A stretch of 64,000 nt of DNA from Nymphaea colorata (Eukaryota; Streptophyta; Magnoliopsida; Nymphaeales; Nymphaeaceae): positions 863,544-927,543 of the forward strand of contig NC_045151.1 of NCBI RefSeq assembly GCF_008831285.2, given 5' to 3'. The notes below the pieces were generated by a model. The model worked only from the letters and a program-made list of their open reading frames with translations, was not told the DNA's origin and searched no databases. Within the stretch, counting starts at the first letter, position 1. Every line of letters starts with the position of its first letter. Shown here piece after piece: positions 1-13,600 of the stretch. The translations under genes and the position numbers were made by a program.

Positions 1-3000
1 CATCTGGAGTTTCAGTACTTGAGGCTGGTATTGAATTCATGAAACTGCATGTCCCCCCTTCTAACAAAGTAAAGAAATCAAAGTTGGTACAAGATTCTCT
101 ATTTTCTGAAGTTTAATGACACTAGAGAAGTTCTACATCATGAGGGTCATAGACAACAAACAGATCAAGCTTTAAACTGTTGACTAATTAAGAACACATT
201 TGTCTTCCAATTTGAATATAGTGGCTCTGGTTTTGTCAAGTGAGATCCATAATCTAATATTCGTTTATTTTTTCTTCTCTTCAGCTAAAAGAGTTGGCAA
301 GTACGTGCTGAGGTTTTTAGAGGCTTAGCTTACCTATGGCTGCATTGCCTCCTTTCCCAGTCCAGTATGTAGATTGCATAAAGTAAAACCAAGGCTTCCT
401 CACACCAAATGGATTTGGAAAGATATTGTCAAAGTAAATTGCCAGAATGAACCATAAGAAGGATGTTGATATAAGCCATTTCATGATGCCATCCTACAAA
501 ACCATATGCTTATTGGTTAGAATCAAGCAGCACTCTTATTTGTATAGATGATGATGAAGAAGAAATAAAAACTGGATTTATCAATATATTTAGTGACTTC
601 TATCGAGTCGTACTTTTAGATTGTGACAAAAAAAAAGTGTTGTTCTTAGCATCACTAAAAATCCACATACGCTAACTTTTTTTTTTTAACACTTGTAAGT
701 TACATAGCTACTCCTTTACCTGACTAGCTCACAATTAATATTCTGTCTTGAATCTAGTGCTGAGCATTTTATTTTACCATATGATGTACATATAAAACAA
801 AATATAGAATTTGTAGTTTTACAAACTCGTTCGCTTTCTATCTTTACAAAAAAATATAAGTGTTTGGTTGTATGTGTGTATGCTAGAAGACAAACATTGG
901 GGTTAAAATATACAATTAGGATGTAAAAAACAAATAGCTCTATGCTTTCTAGATGTTAATTTAAACAAAAAAAAAATGATAACCATGAAGCTTACAATGG
1001 TTAATGAACAGTCAGAATCTGCTGGTGGACACTTTGCACGATCAGACCAACTAATTCCTGTGTCAAGAGGTGTGGCTGTTGCATGTCCCAGTAGTACAAG
1101 GGCTTCAGCGAGAAGATTTGGAGAGAATAAGGACCATACTGCCTTTATTGATTTTGAAACATCAAGACGATATGGAAATCCAAAGCTTGTCATAGGCTGC
1201 ATGAATTCATGAATTGTATATGTATGTAATAAAAGTTCCGGCCAAGTAAAGAGCCACAAAAAATATAGAATGATAGTCAGATCAGGAATGTGCTCCTCCT
1301 ACCAAATGACATTCATGGCTTATGCCAATATGTATAATATGTTAAAAAGGCTAGTTGAAGTAGATGAGCAAGTCAACTACAATTTGCTGCTATCATCATT
1401 CCAGATTTGAAGATGGAACATTTGATTATCATCTTGAAAATACGTAGGCATTTCATACCTCCTTGTAGCAATATACCTGGGTTATAAAGCCAATGATGAG
1501 AATGTATAGCCCAAATCTACCACTTGATGATGCCTTGTTGACAAATGTAGATAACATGAAGGCAATCCCAATCTGCAAAAAACTGTTTATTAGAAACCAA
1601 GCATCTAGCTAGAAGAAATGGTGAAACTAATCACCAAAGGTAAAAGGTTGGTTCCATCATTTACCTTGTTAAGACAAGATCGTTGAGGACCTGCTGATTA
1701 ATGCTTGGTGTATAATTTTATAGATTCTGCAAATATGAGCTCATTTTCTAATTGATTTATGAGTCATAAGGTTAAACAAATTCAAGCCATTTGAAACAGA
1801 AGCCATTTGTTTTTTAATAAATATTGTCTTGGACTATGGTTGTTGTACAATTGTCATTTAAGAAGCAACAAGCAGAAGATCCCTTCATATTCTGTTGTGA
1901 ATATCTCATTGAAGTCATTGTCATCATGTCAAGCGCCAGAACATTGACTGAAGGGCCAGGATATATGTTGCATAGGATTAATGAAATTGAGTCACAAGTT
2001 AGATACAACAGTACTATGTCTAAGAATAGCTAGGCTCTACTATTCTATTCAGGGTAGCTTGTAGTTGACATAAGAATTTAGGTTTTGGTGCAGTGAATTT
2101 GGCCAACATCCTTCTTGGTGCCTATTGAATGAAAAGTCCTTTAGATTTGATGCGCAATTGGGACTTGCATTTTTCATGTGCATGCAAAATGCAGTGCCAG
2201 ACAATTGAATTTTCCAATCATATGAAATGATTTCATCTTTTAACTCTCGGCTCCACTCAATATTATACCTTTAGACATTGTGACGGCCCAAAAAATCAAA
2301 TGACAAATGTTTTCAATTAATTTATAAGACAAAAGATCGAATGCAGCAAAACAGAAGACATGTCATGTCTTCAGCTGGCCACTAACAAATGCAAAAAGTT
2401 GCAGATCGATATTCACAACTTACCATATTGAATTGGAAGAGGAAAAACAGAAAGAAGAGTATCCCAAAACTGTTCTTGAGGAAAAATCTGAGCTGAAACA
2501 TCATGCCGAACAATACTAGAAAAAGTGATGACAGAAGTGTCAAGCAAATCTCCCACACCAGCCAAGACAACCAATATGCAGAATCAAAGAGACCCATTAT
2601 GGTGAGTGCCTGCATTGTTTTTTGCATGTCTGAGGTAAGCACTTCTTTTCTTGAAGAAACATGATGATCATGTGAAGATGAAGAAAAAATAGAGCATATT
2701 GGAAGCCTCTTAAGAAAGCTAAATTTACTAACATTGAAAATATTATGGATAAAAATTAACAGTCCTACTAACATGTATCAAACTGACTCTTGCAGCTTCA
2801 GCAAAGAAGCTCCATAAAACCAATACCTGACGAAGCTTGAGATCCTTTTCTGCAACCAAGCTGCTCATCTGAAACTCGAAACCAAACAATGCAGCTGCCA
2901 AAAACAATGATGCTGAACCCCCAGCAGCAGAGAACATTCCTAATGCAGGGTGTGCAAACTCTTTGAGCCCAACAGTCCAGTTGAAATGGTCATCTTCATG

Positions 3001-5031
3001 GCCATGCAGTTACGTCATATGTCAGTTTCAGTCCACCAATGAAAGCAAACTTCACTATATGTCAAAGTCATAGTTCATCCCACTTAAGGTTTCCTAACAT
3101 ATTTTTCAACCAACTTATAACTTCCAAGTTTATTTGCTTTTAAAGACTTAAAAAGCAAACAAACGATGTGGTTGGTCCATAAACAGCCCTTGGAACTTGG
3201 TTCTTGCCATGCAGGGGCGGAGCTAGAAATTTTTCATGAGAAGGGAGGAGAATTAAAGTTTCTAAATTTTGACTAGGGCCAAAATATCATTTTTCAAAAT
3301 TTCCATATAAAACAAGTAAATTTTTTTTAAATTTACATGTAAATTTTTTTTAAAAAAGAAAAATTGAGGTGGGGCCAAGGCCCATTCAGGCCCTACCTTG
3401 CCTCCACCCCTGTTGCCATGGGTTTTGGAATTGCTCTCTTTATATTACAATCATGGCTATAAGAAAAGTGAACTAGAGTTATTATAATAAAAATTCCCAC
3501 GAGTGACAAATTTTTGAATGGTGCATATTTTGGCAACAACATATGCTGATATGCCTGCAATTTAATAAATAGCCAAACTCCCAAACGTCTCTTTCTCTCT
3601 CTCCACAAGCCTTGATTTATTATATAAAAATATGGCCATGGAGAATGTACCTCCAATCAGTGATCTGGCAATCTCACGCTCTGCAGCAATTTGGAGTGGG
3701 ATTTGGAATTTGAAAGTTGGGTCTTCGAAGTTCCAATTTTTTGCCACGGTGGTTGAGTTGGTCTGGATCCCATAACTGATCACTGTGGAGTTCCTCTCGA
3801 AGAAGTGCAGAGTCCCTGGGCAATGCATGGGGTTGCCATACAGCCATTGATCCACTTCACTTGCCGTCTCAAATGATTTCACCTGCGGCAGTAAGTTACA
3901 AATTATCTTGACGCCGTGTGTGCGTTTATGTATGTATATATTTCATTTATCAATTCAATGTTCTTGATGGAGTTCAACGCAAAATCCAGCGTACAGTTCC
4001 TGGGTTTTAATTTTCAGTTTTTTAGAACCACCTTCACGTTTATGAATCGTGGTCATGATCAGTTTCTCTTTATTTTATCATTTCTCCTCATTTATTTGCA
4101 GTTTTACAATGTGAAGGGTCGAGTTTGTTGGATTGCTCCACTTTAGCGATCTGTTATTTGACCACATGTTAGATGCCTTTTTATAGCTTTTTCTTTTATG
4201 TTGTCTTATATTATTAGATGATTATAAAAGGGTATATGACTTAAACATGTGTCTCACAAATGCTACTATCATTGATGATAATATTAAGCTATAACTAGTC
4301 GGTATGAAACACATACACTCATACCCTTCAAATGGCTGTTCTACAGTCCTTCTTTCTATTAAACGATAATTGTCCCCTTAAGCATTTCTTTTGTTGTTTT
4401 CTTGAGAGATTTTTGTACCGACTGCTTTTATGTCCTTGTGCAGTTAATTCAATAACGTTCATGGAACTTTTAAGAAATTGATTCCATTTCTGTGTTCATA
4501 TGGAGTGAAAATTCTCTAATGAACTTATAAAACCATTTTTCTGGGAAATTTTTCAATTATTGCAAATTATTAACCATAAATTTACTCCAAATCTGTACCA
4601 CCGTACATATATTCCACCGTATATGCCGGATGGCTAAACTTTAAAAATTCATTGTCAAAAAGAATACTGTGAATGGTTGCTAAAGCCAATCTAAACCCTC
4701 GCTGCACTTTCAGTCATTGCTAATGTCAATATAGTGACTATTTTTTAGTGGCAAATTTTTATACTTTACCCATTCGGCAACATCCGGCATCCGGCAGAAT
4801 GGAATCAATCTGCTGTTGTTTAATTGATTATCTTATATCTCGTAAGAGAATCAATTTAAACAACAATGGATGGTTCTCTCCATTGATTGTCGAACAACCT
4901 AAACAACAACAATAAGATCTCAATGATAGAGATAAGTGTGTGGTCCTAGTAGTATGTTATACATAGAAAGTTAATACCGATTCAACAACTTTAAATGATG
5001 TATACGTCTTGGATCTTCCTACATAACTTGA

Positions 5032-5091
<60 letters not shown>

Positions 5092-5698
5092 TTCGAGATA
5101 TTGATGAGTTATACTGACAAATATGAACTTTTGAGAAGTACATTATTATAAGACCATGAGAACGTCGGAAAACTCTGACAGTGGTGAGCGTTGCTGCTGC
5201 GCGTGTGTAGTATGAAATAGAGAGAGGAGACAGCAAGCTAATAATTAAGGACGTTGAGGGCGAATTTCGAATATACAAATATCAGCAGAAGTGAATATTG
5301 TTGGTATCGTTGATATATACCTTGTGAGAAGGAATCGGCCTTCCAGGATTGTTCTTCATGATGTTGTGGACGATGGCGGAGATGCGCTTGCTTCCGTTGC
5401 CGCTCCATGCGAAGTCGAAGCAGGGAAGCTTGATCGTTATCTTCTCCTCGCATTCGGGGATTGGTGGGGAGACCAGAGGAGGAGGATCGAGCGCATTGTC
5501 ATAGTAGGTGGTGGAAGAGAGCCTCGACCTGTAAGCCTCCTCGCTGCAGAAGATGATGAACATGAAGATGAAGGACGACATGAGCACGAGGGAGGTGGCT
5601 CTCTTCTTCCTCCATGACAGAAGGAAGTTCTTCTTCAGCAGAGCAGCGAACTGCTGCATGAACAAAGGAAAGCCTTCTAACTTCCTCTCCATCTCCAT
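1..5698 (-). CDS. ABCA2: ABCA2-type half-size ABC transporter, N-terminal half (3' end outside window)
   Basis: Eight exons read on the minus strand with GT-AG borders and consistent phases: 5698-5321, 3882-3651, 2993-2827, 2609-2424, 1572-1477, 1196-996, 493-334 and 60-1 (continues off the window). Together they encode about 493 residues. The start MEMERKLEG is followed by a basic stretch and a first membrane segment near residues 35-50. A large extracytoplasmic domain follows, with the family phrases ISPPIPxCE-like, FEDPTFKFQIPLQ-like and EREIARSLIGG. Then come the clustered membrane helices of the ABC-2 domain, including LKLRQ, YWLSWL and FQFN. The last exons read YWTGKGGN and then a Cys-Ser/TPD linker. 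The nucleotide-binding domain must lie beyond base 1. By family knowledge this is an Arabidopsis ABCA2 (ATH1) orthologue, a membrane exporter probably of lipid-like substrates; the substrate is inferred. Met3 is an alternative start. Intron 2 carries a MITE and intron 1 an (AT)n tract. Confidence 0.93.
3212..3412. mobile_element. hAT-type MITE, 201 bp, in intron 2 of the ABCA2-like gene
   Basis: The element begins CAGGGGCGGAGC and ends CTCCACCCCTG, an imperfect terminal inverted repeat. It is flanked on both sides by the identical 8-bp TTGCCATG (3204-3211 and 3413-3420). An 8-bp target duplication with CAG...CTG ends fits the hAT superfamily. The inside is AT-rich and non-coding, so it is non-autonomous. 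Related copies lie at 9256-9449 and, in decayed form, near 6117, 7371 and 7615. Confidence 0.85.
5034..5089. repeat. (AT)n microsatellite in intron 1 of ABCA2-like gene
   Basis: Uninterrupted AT dinucleotides of about 56 bp within the 1.4-kb first intron. The tract is self-complementary. Confidence 0.97.
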
Positions 5699-6110
5699 CT
5701 ATGTCTCTCTTCATTTCTGTAAGTTGTGAATGTAGTGCACAGGTTTTATTAGAAACTCGTAAAATACGAGGTCAACCCGCTTAAAGGGCCAATGACGAGA
5801 AAAAGTTGCATCAGCATGGTACGCAAAGGACATTTTGATCATTTATTAAAAATCATTCATAATTTTTTTTATTTATATTTTTGTTTTTTAAAAAATTTAA
5901 CTATAAATTAAAATATTTTAATTATTAACCATACTCACAAAAGTACAACACATATAACCAGGCACATGACATGTTAAAAGTGCTAGTTTGCCGTTATAAA
6001 AAAATTTACTTAAAACTCTTACATATTAAGGGTATTTCAATTGCATAGAGGGGGTTTTAGCTTTTTGAACCCAGAATTGAGGTTGGCAATTTAAACATTC
6101 GGTTTTAGCT
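5699..6110. other. 5' flank of the ABCA2-like gene
   Basis: This is the upstream region of the minus-strand transporter. It is AT-rich. I see no clear TATA box at a fitting distance and no coding potential. Confidence 0.5.
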
Positions 6111-6116
6111 TTCAAT

Positions 6117-6265
6117 TTGTTTTTTAAATTTACATATAAATTTTAGAAAATTTAAGTTGTTTTATGTAAAAAAAAAATTAAAATGATATTTCGCCCCCGT
6201 CAAAATTTAGAAATTTTAATAGAAAAAAATTAAATTCTGCCCTTCTAAAAATTTAGATGACCAAC
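6117..6265. mobile_element. Decayed relic of the 3212-type hAT MITE (reverse orientation)
   Basis: In reverse complement it shows the same order of blocks as the intact copy: a GAATTAAAGTTTCTAAATTTTGAC-like block, a GGGCCAAAATATCATTTT-like block, then ACATGTAAATTT. The terminal repeats and target duplication are no longer recognisable. Confidence 0.5.
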
Positions 6266-7079
6266 CCATCCCTTTCTCCCACCGTTTGAGATATAAAGAT
6301 GTGAAAACTGTAGCTGTCTACAATTTCACCGAGGCTGCCACACGCTGAGTTATTTGATTTGTAGGAAGTGATAAACTTGATCCTCCCAGGTGAAGTGATG
6401 CTTCAAATTGATAAAAAAATTTTCGCGGATTTCTTTTTCCTGGATAGTGATTGTTTGCTCGTGGACTTTGTTCTCATAGGATAATCAATTTTGTTGTGTT
6501 TACTTTAGTAGTATACTGGGGCAGGTTAACTTTTGTACTGATCATAAGTACTTTATCATTAGGTCATATCCATTATTTCAATTACTTAGACTAATATTTC
6601 CTACCGATCTCCCCATCACTTTACATCAATAATTACATATTTTATTTTATTTTACTTTCTATTTTATATTTACCCAAAAAAAAGAGTAAATTAATTGAGC
6701 TAGTTTCCTGCTAGGACTATGTTTAGGGCAAGAAAAGAATAATGCCTTCTGGTCCAGTCTTTGACTAAGTCAACGCCAACGCCAAGTTAGGTTAGGGAGC
6801 AGTTGGGTCGGCCTTAATTGACCAAAACCAGGCCTTTTCATGGTCTGGGCCCTTATGAGCCCAAAAACTAGGGGTACAATGACGCAAATGGGGTAGGCTC
6901 GTGTAGACGTGCGAGCACCGGATGTGTGAAGGAAATATACAGTAAAGGGGAGAATGAGATATTTTAGAATTTTTTATAAAGAAATATATATTTTAGACTC
7001 TTATTTTTTTCATAATTCATTTGTTGTCGTTATAAAAAAAAATTATTTTTATTTAATTAAAGATATTTTGTTCATTATA

Positions 7080-7082
<3 letters not shown>

Positions 7083-7144
<62 letters not shown>
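7083..7144. repeat. (AT)n microsatellite
   Basis: A pure AT tract of about 62 bp between two MITE relics in the intergenic spacer. Confidence 0.97.
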
Positions 7145-7148
<4 letters not shown>

Positions 7149-7370
7149 TACAGAAGGGTGTGCACATAACCAGTCTCTTATAGCACTTATGGCATGTGTG
7201 ATCTGGCCGTTTCAATGCCAAGAGTGGCTTGAGGCATTGGTCAAGGGGCCATCGACGCATGCGCTTGCCCTTAGCTTGTCAGCTGCCCATGGCCGCAGGC
7301 CGGTTGGGCATAGTACTACCAAACGGACAAGGGTTGTCTTGTCCCCTTAGTCAAGGTAGGACCTCCATTG

Positions 7371-7495
7371 GGCCCCACCTCAAATTTTGTTTTTAAAAAT
7401 TTTTACGTGTAAAAACTTCACTTGTTCTATCTAAAAAGTTTAAAAAATTGATATTTTATTAGTTTTAGTCAAAATTTAAAAACTTTAATTCAGTG
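7371..7495. mobile_element. Relic of the 3212-type hAT MITE (reverse orientation)
   Basis: It contains GGCCCCACCTCAAATT, TTTACGTGTAAA, ACTTGTT and TTTTAGTCAAAATTTA. These are the reverse complements of successive blocks in the intact 3212 copy. No terminal repeats are readable. Confidence 0.5.
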
Positions 7496-7611
7496 TGCAG
7501 CCATAATAACCGTACGACACATCTAACCATGTTCATATACAGGGTGCTCAAAAAAGCCTGCAATACAATATGGGAACTTGATGTCACTTATGTGGAAAGG
7601 GTATCACATAA

Positions 7612-7765
7612 AGTTAAGGGTAGAACTAGAAATTTTTTCACAAGAGCTTAATTATATTTTCCAAAATTTTTGCGAAGGCCCAAATATGTTTTTCAAAAAT
7701 TTTAAAGGGGCCAAACTAAATCTTTTGCAAGTTATAACATGTAAATTTTTTTGTCCAAATATTTT
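7612..7765. mobile_element. Relic of the 3212-type hAT MITE (forward orientation)
   Basis: It reads GGTAGAACTAGAAATTTTTTCA, then TTTCCAAAATTTTT, GGCCCAAATATG and ACATGTAAATTTTTTT. This is collinear with the intact copies but diverged and without clear ends. Confidence 0.45.
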
Positions 7766-8196
7766 TTTTTTTTTTTTTGTAAGCTTGACCAAACACGCCA
7801 TGGAATATACAAATGTTTAATGTGGGCTACGAGACTTCTTCATTCACAGTCCGAGACCAAGTTGTGCGTAGATGCTTAATGGGAACGGACCTAGCATATG
7901 AAGTATGCAACGCAATTATCTCTCCTTCACAAAGTTGCTAACATGCAAATGTTTGATGATGAAGGCAATCGATCATGTGAAGTACTTAGGCAATAAGAAC
8001 CTCTTTTACTAACAATTGTTCTCTCTCTAAATATCTAAATTACTAAGAGGAAGTAGGGAGCAATCAACGAGCTCATTCTTTGGCATCTTGTGGGAAATCA
8101 TCCCTTCAAGTATTTGGTGTGTAAATTGAAAAGTGTAACTGATTGTCTTATATGTATATATTGTACCTCTTATTAATGTAAGAGATACTGTACGAA

Positions 8197-8516
8197 TGTC
8201 AACGGTTCGGATTCAAGTCAGACATATCTTAACCATATCTGCATTTTAGAATATTCATGTGTTGGGATTCGAATATGAACACAGAAAAGTCGCATCCAAA
8301 TCCAAAATCTGATTTTACAGCTTCCCATTACATTCATATTTGAATCTGAATCTGAATCTGCATCCCTGTTTCTATCCGATCGAATATTTATGTATATCCT
8401 AATTCGGATCTGAATCCAATCGAATGTCAATTCAAACTGATTTTTAATCAGATATTACATTTTTTATCATATCCAGTTTTTTTGGAACCATTTGGTCGAT
8501 ATCCAATCCAAATGAC
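8197..8516. repeat. Dispersed repeat with ATGTCAA/TGACATC ends
   Basis: A block of repeated TCCGAATCC/GAATCTGAAT-like words. It is bounded by ATGTCAA on the left and TGACATCC on the right. A related block with the same internal order (CATATC, CATTT, TTGGGATT) lies at 57917-58316. It is non-coding; the class is unknown, possibly a MITE. Confidence 0.5.
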
Positions 8517-9255
8517 ATCCTGGCTATTAGGTAGCCCAGCTCACATGAAGTGGCAGCTATGTAGTCATTACAAGTATATATCTAGAGTCAAAACGTCACA
8601 GTCTTGTCACCAAATGTCCTCAAATTTGCACTACAAATTAAGCTACAAGACTTAAGTGCTCCTCTTGTTACATGCATGTACAAATTAGGTTATTTGAATT
8701 TTGTTCTTTTCACTTTTTTTTCCTCTCCGTAGTTTTAAAGCTTTCACCTGATCTTAATTTATCTCTCCATCTTAACATGTGATTGTTTTGGGTTGCATTG
8801 GAATTCATGCAAATGTTTGGCATCTCACATAAGGGTATTTTGGTCATTTAAAAAATAGATATTTTTAACATAACCATTTTACAATTTTTTTTAAAAAAAG
8901 TACCTAGGGAAACCGTCTTTTAACATGAACCATCAAGGCCATACGTTCAAACTCGCATTAGAGTTGGGGTGGACCTATGATCAACCCTTGCCACACTTTT
9001 GTACTCCAAAAGGGTGCACAAAGCATGTCAATGACCCTGAGATTTGAACCTTCGTCTCTTGATTACAAGTTGCTTTACCAACCCATTGTGTTATACTCCT
9101 TGAAAGCAGCATTTTTCAAAAAAGTTACTTTTTTCCAATTTGGTTTTCCTTTTTAAACTTTAGAGAATGGAGTTTTCCTATTTCAACAAGAGACTTTCTG
9201 GTCTTTTTTGTGTCGTGAATATGCACAAAGTCAATATTTAATCTGACATTCAATC

Positions 9256-9449
9256 CAGGGGTGGAGCTATAAATTTTTCATGAGGAGGCCGAATTAAAGT
9301 TTCTAAATTTTGACTAGAGCTGAAATATCATTTTTCAAAATTTTTTTATAAAACAAGTGAAATTTTTTAAAATTTACATGTATTTTTTTTTTTTTAAAAA
9401 AAAGAGGTGGGGCTAGGGCCATGTTGGCCTTACCTTGGCTCTGCCCCTA
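9256..9449. mobile_element. hAT-type MITE, 194 bp (second intact copy)
   Basis: It begins CAGGGGTGGAGC and ends GGCTCTGCCCCTA. It is flanked by identical 8-bp ATTCAATC duplications at 9248-9255 and 9450-9457. The interior aligns over its length with the 3212-3412 copy. It is non-coding. The last base of the right terminus has mutated from G to A. Confidence 0.82.
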
Positions 9450-9728
9450 ATTCAATCAAATGGTCATTTAAATTAGACTTTAAAAAAAAAAAAAAAAAAA
9501 GAAAGCTCCCCGGGACTGAATAAGAAAACTGATGCGAAATGCACAACATAGTAAGAGAGCCATAGGGACATTCAAGTCATCAGCTGGGGTCTGATGTGGG
9601 TGCCTCATGTAATTTTTAAATCATCTAATTTCAAATCCTTTTAACTAAATTTTTTATTTATAGTATAGGCTACTGCCCATACCAACCCTCATGTGTATCT
9701 GCCACTGGTACCGTGTGACAGGTGTTGG

Positions 9729-9915
9729 CAGTGGCAAGAGTCCGAAAATTTTATCAAAGGGGCACTAACCATAGGTGAGCTCGACGCCTACGGGGCATTG
9801 ATGTGAGTTTGGCATGAGCACTACATGTGGCTGGACCCAAATTGAGCTCCCTCGTAATAATAATAATACAGTTCTTCGAGGACTGGTGTTGGCTGGCGTG
9901 GGCAGTGGCCCACAC
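9729..9915. mobile_element. MITE-like relic with CAGTGGC start
   Basis: It starts CAGTGGCAAGAGTCCGAAAA and has AAGGGGCACTAA close behind, as in the 13922 element. It runs into GGCGTGGGCAGTGGCCCACAC. The right terminus and target duplication are not clear. Confidence 0.4.
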
Positions 9916-10390
9916 CTATACTGGGTGTCGAAGTTAAACACACTTTATCTATCAGACTCCACACAAGCTACCACATCATTATTTTAGGGGCATTTTTGTC
10001 TTTATAAAATTTCATTTCTTTCAGCTTTGTCCTTTTAATTTGTCTGTATATGAAGGCAGTTTTGCTGTTTTAACTGTTTTTAATGGTATTTTCTCATTCT
10101 AGGCCCATGCCCCCTTGACCTGCTCTAGTGGTATTGAGTTTAGGAGTTGCAGTATCAACTCAGACCACTTTGAGTGCATGTTTGCCTGCTCTGCACAGCT
10201 AAGCGGATTTATTTTCTCATTTACAGCATGTCATTGGTTCGATTCGAGTCATGTTATTCTACAGGATTGCAAATAGAGGTATGTGTGACAAAGTCCCGAG
10301 TTGAAGGGTGTTCGTACCATACGCCTACTTAGGTACTAAAGCAACTTTGGACCCCAGGGTTGAAAGAGATCTTTGCATGTCTGCTCTTAA

Positions 10391-10600
10391 CAGTAGCAGA
10401 GCTATCTTGTGGCTGGCATGGGCAACTGCCCACCTAGCCTCAGTAAGCCCTTAGAAAAGTTTTACTATGATAATGCCAAGGTCAGGCCTGGCTATATGCA
10501 AGGCTCACTCCAGATTTAGGCTGTTGTCATGTAGTCCAATATGCACCCACCCATTGCAATAATAAGATGGTTCAGTGCCCTTCAATTAAAACTGCCACTG
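10391..10600. mobile_element. Probable MITE of the CAGTGGCGGAGC type
   Basis: It begins CAGTAGCAGAGC and ends TGCCACTG. The 8-bp flanks GCTCTTAA and GTCCTTAA match at six positions, which fits an old hAT insertion. The interior has the GGGCAACTGCCCAC phrase seen in related elements. It is non-coding. Confidence 0.4.
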
Positions 10601-11808
10601 GTCCTTAACCGTCGTTAACGGTCTATCATTGGTGGAACCCACTCACCTTGAAGGGCTCGGAGAACATTAGATGCCAACAGTTCTTGGCACAATGTTCTCA
10701 TGATATATGCTAGTCAATAAACATATGTCAAGAATCTGTTAAAATTAAACATAGCAGCCTATTTTTTTCTTTTTTCAATAAATAATATGGTCATTATAGT
10801 CTTGATGTTGATCAAATAAACTTATGAGAATACTCGAAAAAATGGGCATGTGACAGCTTCTAAATTTACAGGTTCGATCTTTTAGCTGTTGAAAGTATTT
10901 TGTGGTCTTCATAGAACACTGGGTTAATTTGTCAAACGCCCCAGAAATGTGCATGAATATGTTTTGGCTTTTGAGGTAGTATGTTGACATCGAGTTTACA
11001 AACAAAGTATGTATTTTTTAAAGGCGAGTGGCTCATTCTACCGTCTCTAAAAGAGACCACTGCCCCTTTTTGCTGGCCCTCTTGGGTTCACAGAGCATAC
11101 TTCGAGACCTTTTACGGTCTAAAAGTAGAGCGCATTGGGACGTGACAGTGACCAATTTAAGATTCGAACACGAGTCCTCAAAGGTGGTGGACCATCTTGC
11201 CTCTTAGTACACTACCACCCCTCATAATAGTTTACTGACAAAATGTCTCATCAATTTATTATATAATGAACCTTTATAGCCTAGACACTAAGAGCCAAAC
11301 ACTTGTTTTCAAATTCAACTTCCCTGTTTTTCTCACGCGTAAGGAAGATCCAACATCTCCAAGACTATGATCCTTGAACGTTGACTAATTTTATGATATT
11401 CAAGGCAAATAGGCATGATAACGTTGTTTAGTGCTTGGAAAATGCGATGATTGATCAGAGGATGCAAGATGGCACCAATGGAAAATAATCGAAACACACG
11501 TAGCAAATTCTCATTGGCTCGACCGATCGGCACGCGTAGTCAAAAAGCACATAAATCTTTTCGGCAAAAACTTAATCCTTTGGCCAATAACTTAATCCAA
11601 GGATAACCACCACTCAATTCTGAGAACCAGCGATCCCCAGGACTGGTGAAAGTTAGTGCAATGGTGCAACAGTGCAAGCAACATGCAACAAAAGGCAAGT
11701 ATTGCAAGCTGCATGCATCATACAGTGTGTGGAGCTAAGACTTTTTAGTTGATGGGCACTCTAAGGATGAAATTGTTAAGACTGGTTTGATCTTTTAATC
11801 ACCGAGAC
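10601..11808. other. Intergenic stretch without a recognisable gene
   Basis: Both strands hold only short open frames without family resemblance. No element with readable termini is seen. Confidence 0.5.

Positions 11809-11860
<52 letters not shown>
11809..11860. repeat. Compound (AT)13(GT)13 microsatellite
   Basis: An AT tract passes directly into a GT tract of about equal length. Confidence 0.95.
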
Positions 11861-11945
11861 TGACTTTGTATATTATAATTCATTTGACAAAGGATTCAAG
11901 CCACTATCTATGAAAACAATGAGCACAGTCAATGAAGGTGTGCAT

Positions 11946-12226
11946 AGTTGGATCCAAGTCTTTCTTGGTGTTATGAAAATGAAAGTAACACGAACAATAC
12001 ATATGACGTAGGGGGGAATACTATGTACATATATACACGTAGTTGGATCCAAGAGGACCAAGACTTTCTTGGTGTTGTGAAAATGAAAGTAGCACGGCCA
12101 GGGCAGATGACGTAGGGAGGAATATATCCAAGTCTTTCTTGGTGTTTTGAAAATGAAAGTAACACAGCCAAGACATATGACGTACGGGGGAATACTATGT
12201 ACGTATATACATGTAGTTGGATGCAA
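11946..12226. repeat. Three-unit minisatellite (about 80-110 bp units)
   Basis: Three head-to-tail copies of GTCTTTCTTGGTGTT...GAAAATGAAAGTA.CAC...TGACGTA.GG, starting near 11958, 12063 and 12131. The longer units also carry ATACTATGTAC and a GTAGTTGGAT(C/G)CAAG block. Unit lengths differ by internal deletion. The minus-strand open frame across it reflects the repeat and is not taken as a gene. Confidence 0.8.
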
Positions 12227-12228
12227 GA

Positions 12229-13174
<946 letters not shown>

Positions 13175-13355
13175 CTAAGAACCGGAGGAGAGGCAGGTGT
13201 GAGCAATTGCCCACACAGGCCCACAAAAAAATGTTTATTTTTATATCGAAGCATCATGGTAGTTTTTCTCATTTACATACAGGTGCTCCTTAAAATTTTA
13301 AGATTATATATCTAGTGCCCTTTCGGCTTTAGCTAGAATTTCCTGGCTCCGCTCC
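13175..13355. mobile_element. MITE-like relic, reverse orientation
   Basis: The right end reads GGCTCCGCTCCTG. The left part reads GAGCAATTGCCCACACAGGCCCAC, typical of the CAGGGGCGGAGC-type elements here. A TAGTGCCC block matches the AGGGGCACTA phrase of the 13922 copy. No target duplication was found. Confidence 0.4.
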
Positions 13356-13600
13356 TGCTATGAATTTTGTACGCGGTTTCTGACTAGGTAGGTTAATCAT
13401 GTAGGATTAACAGTTTTTACCATGTTGCCCAAAAGGTAGTAGCTAAAAACAATTCACAAACATAAAAGCGTAGAAAAAGCACTAAAGCAACATTCAACAA
13501 CTAGCCCTAGACGGCTCTGCCAGGTAGTATGGAGTTTCTCTCAACGTTATTAATCTAGTATGTCTAGTTCTCGTTTGCCACTTATTCCATAAACGGGAAC

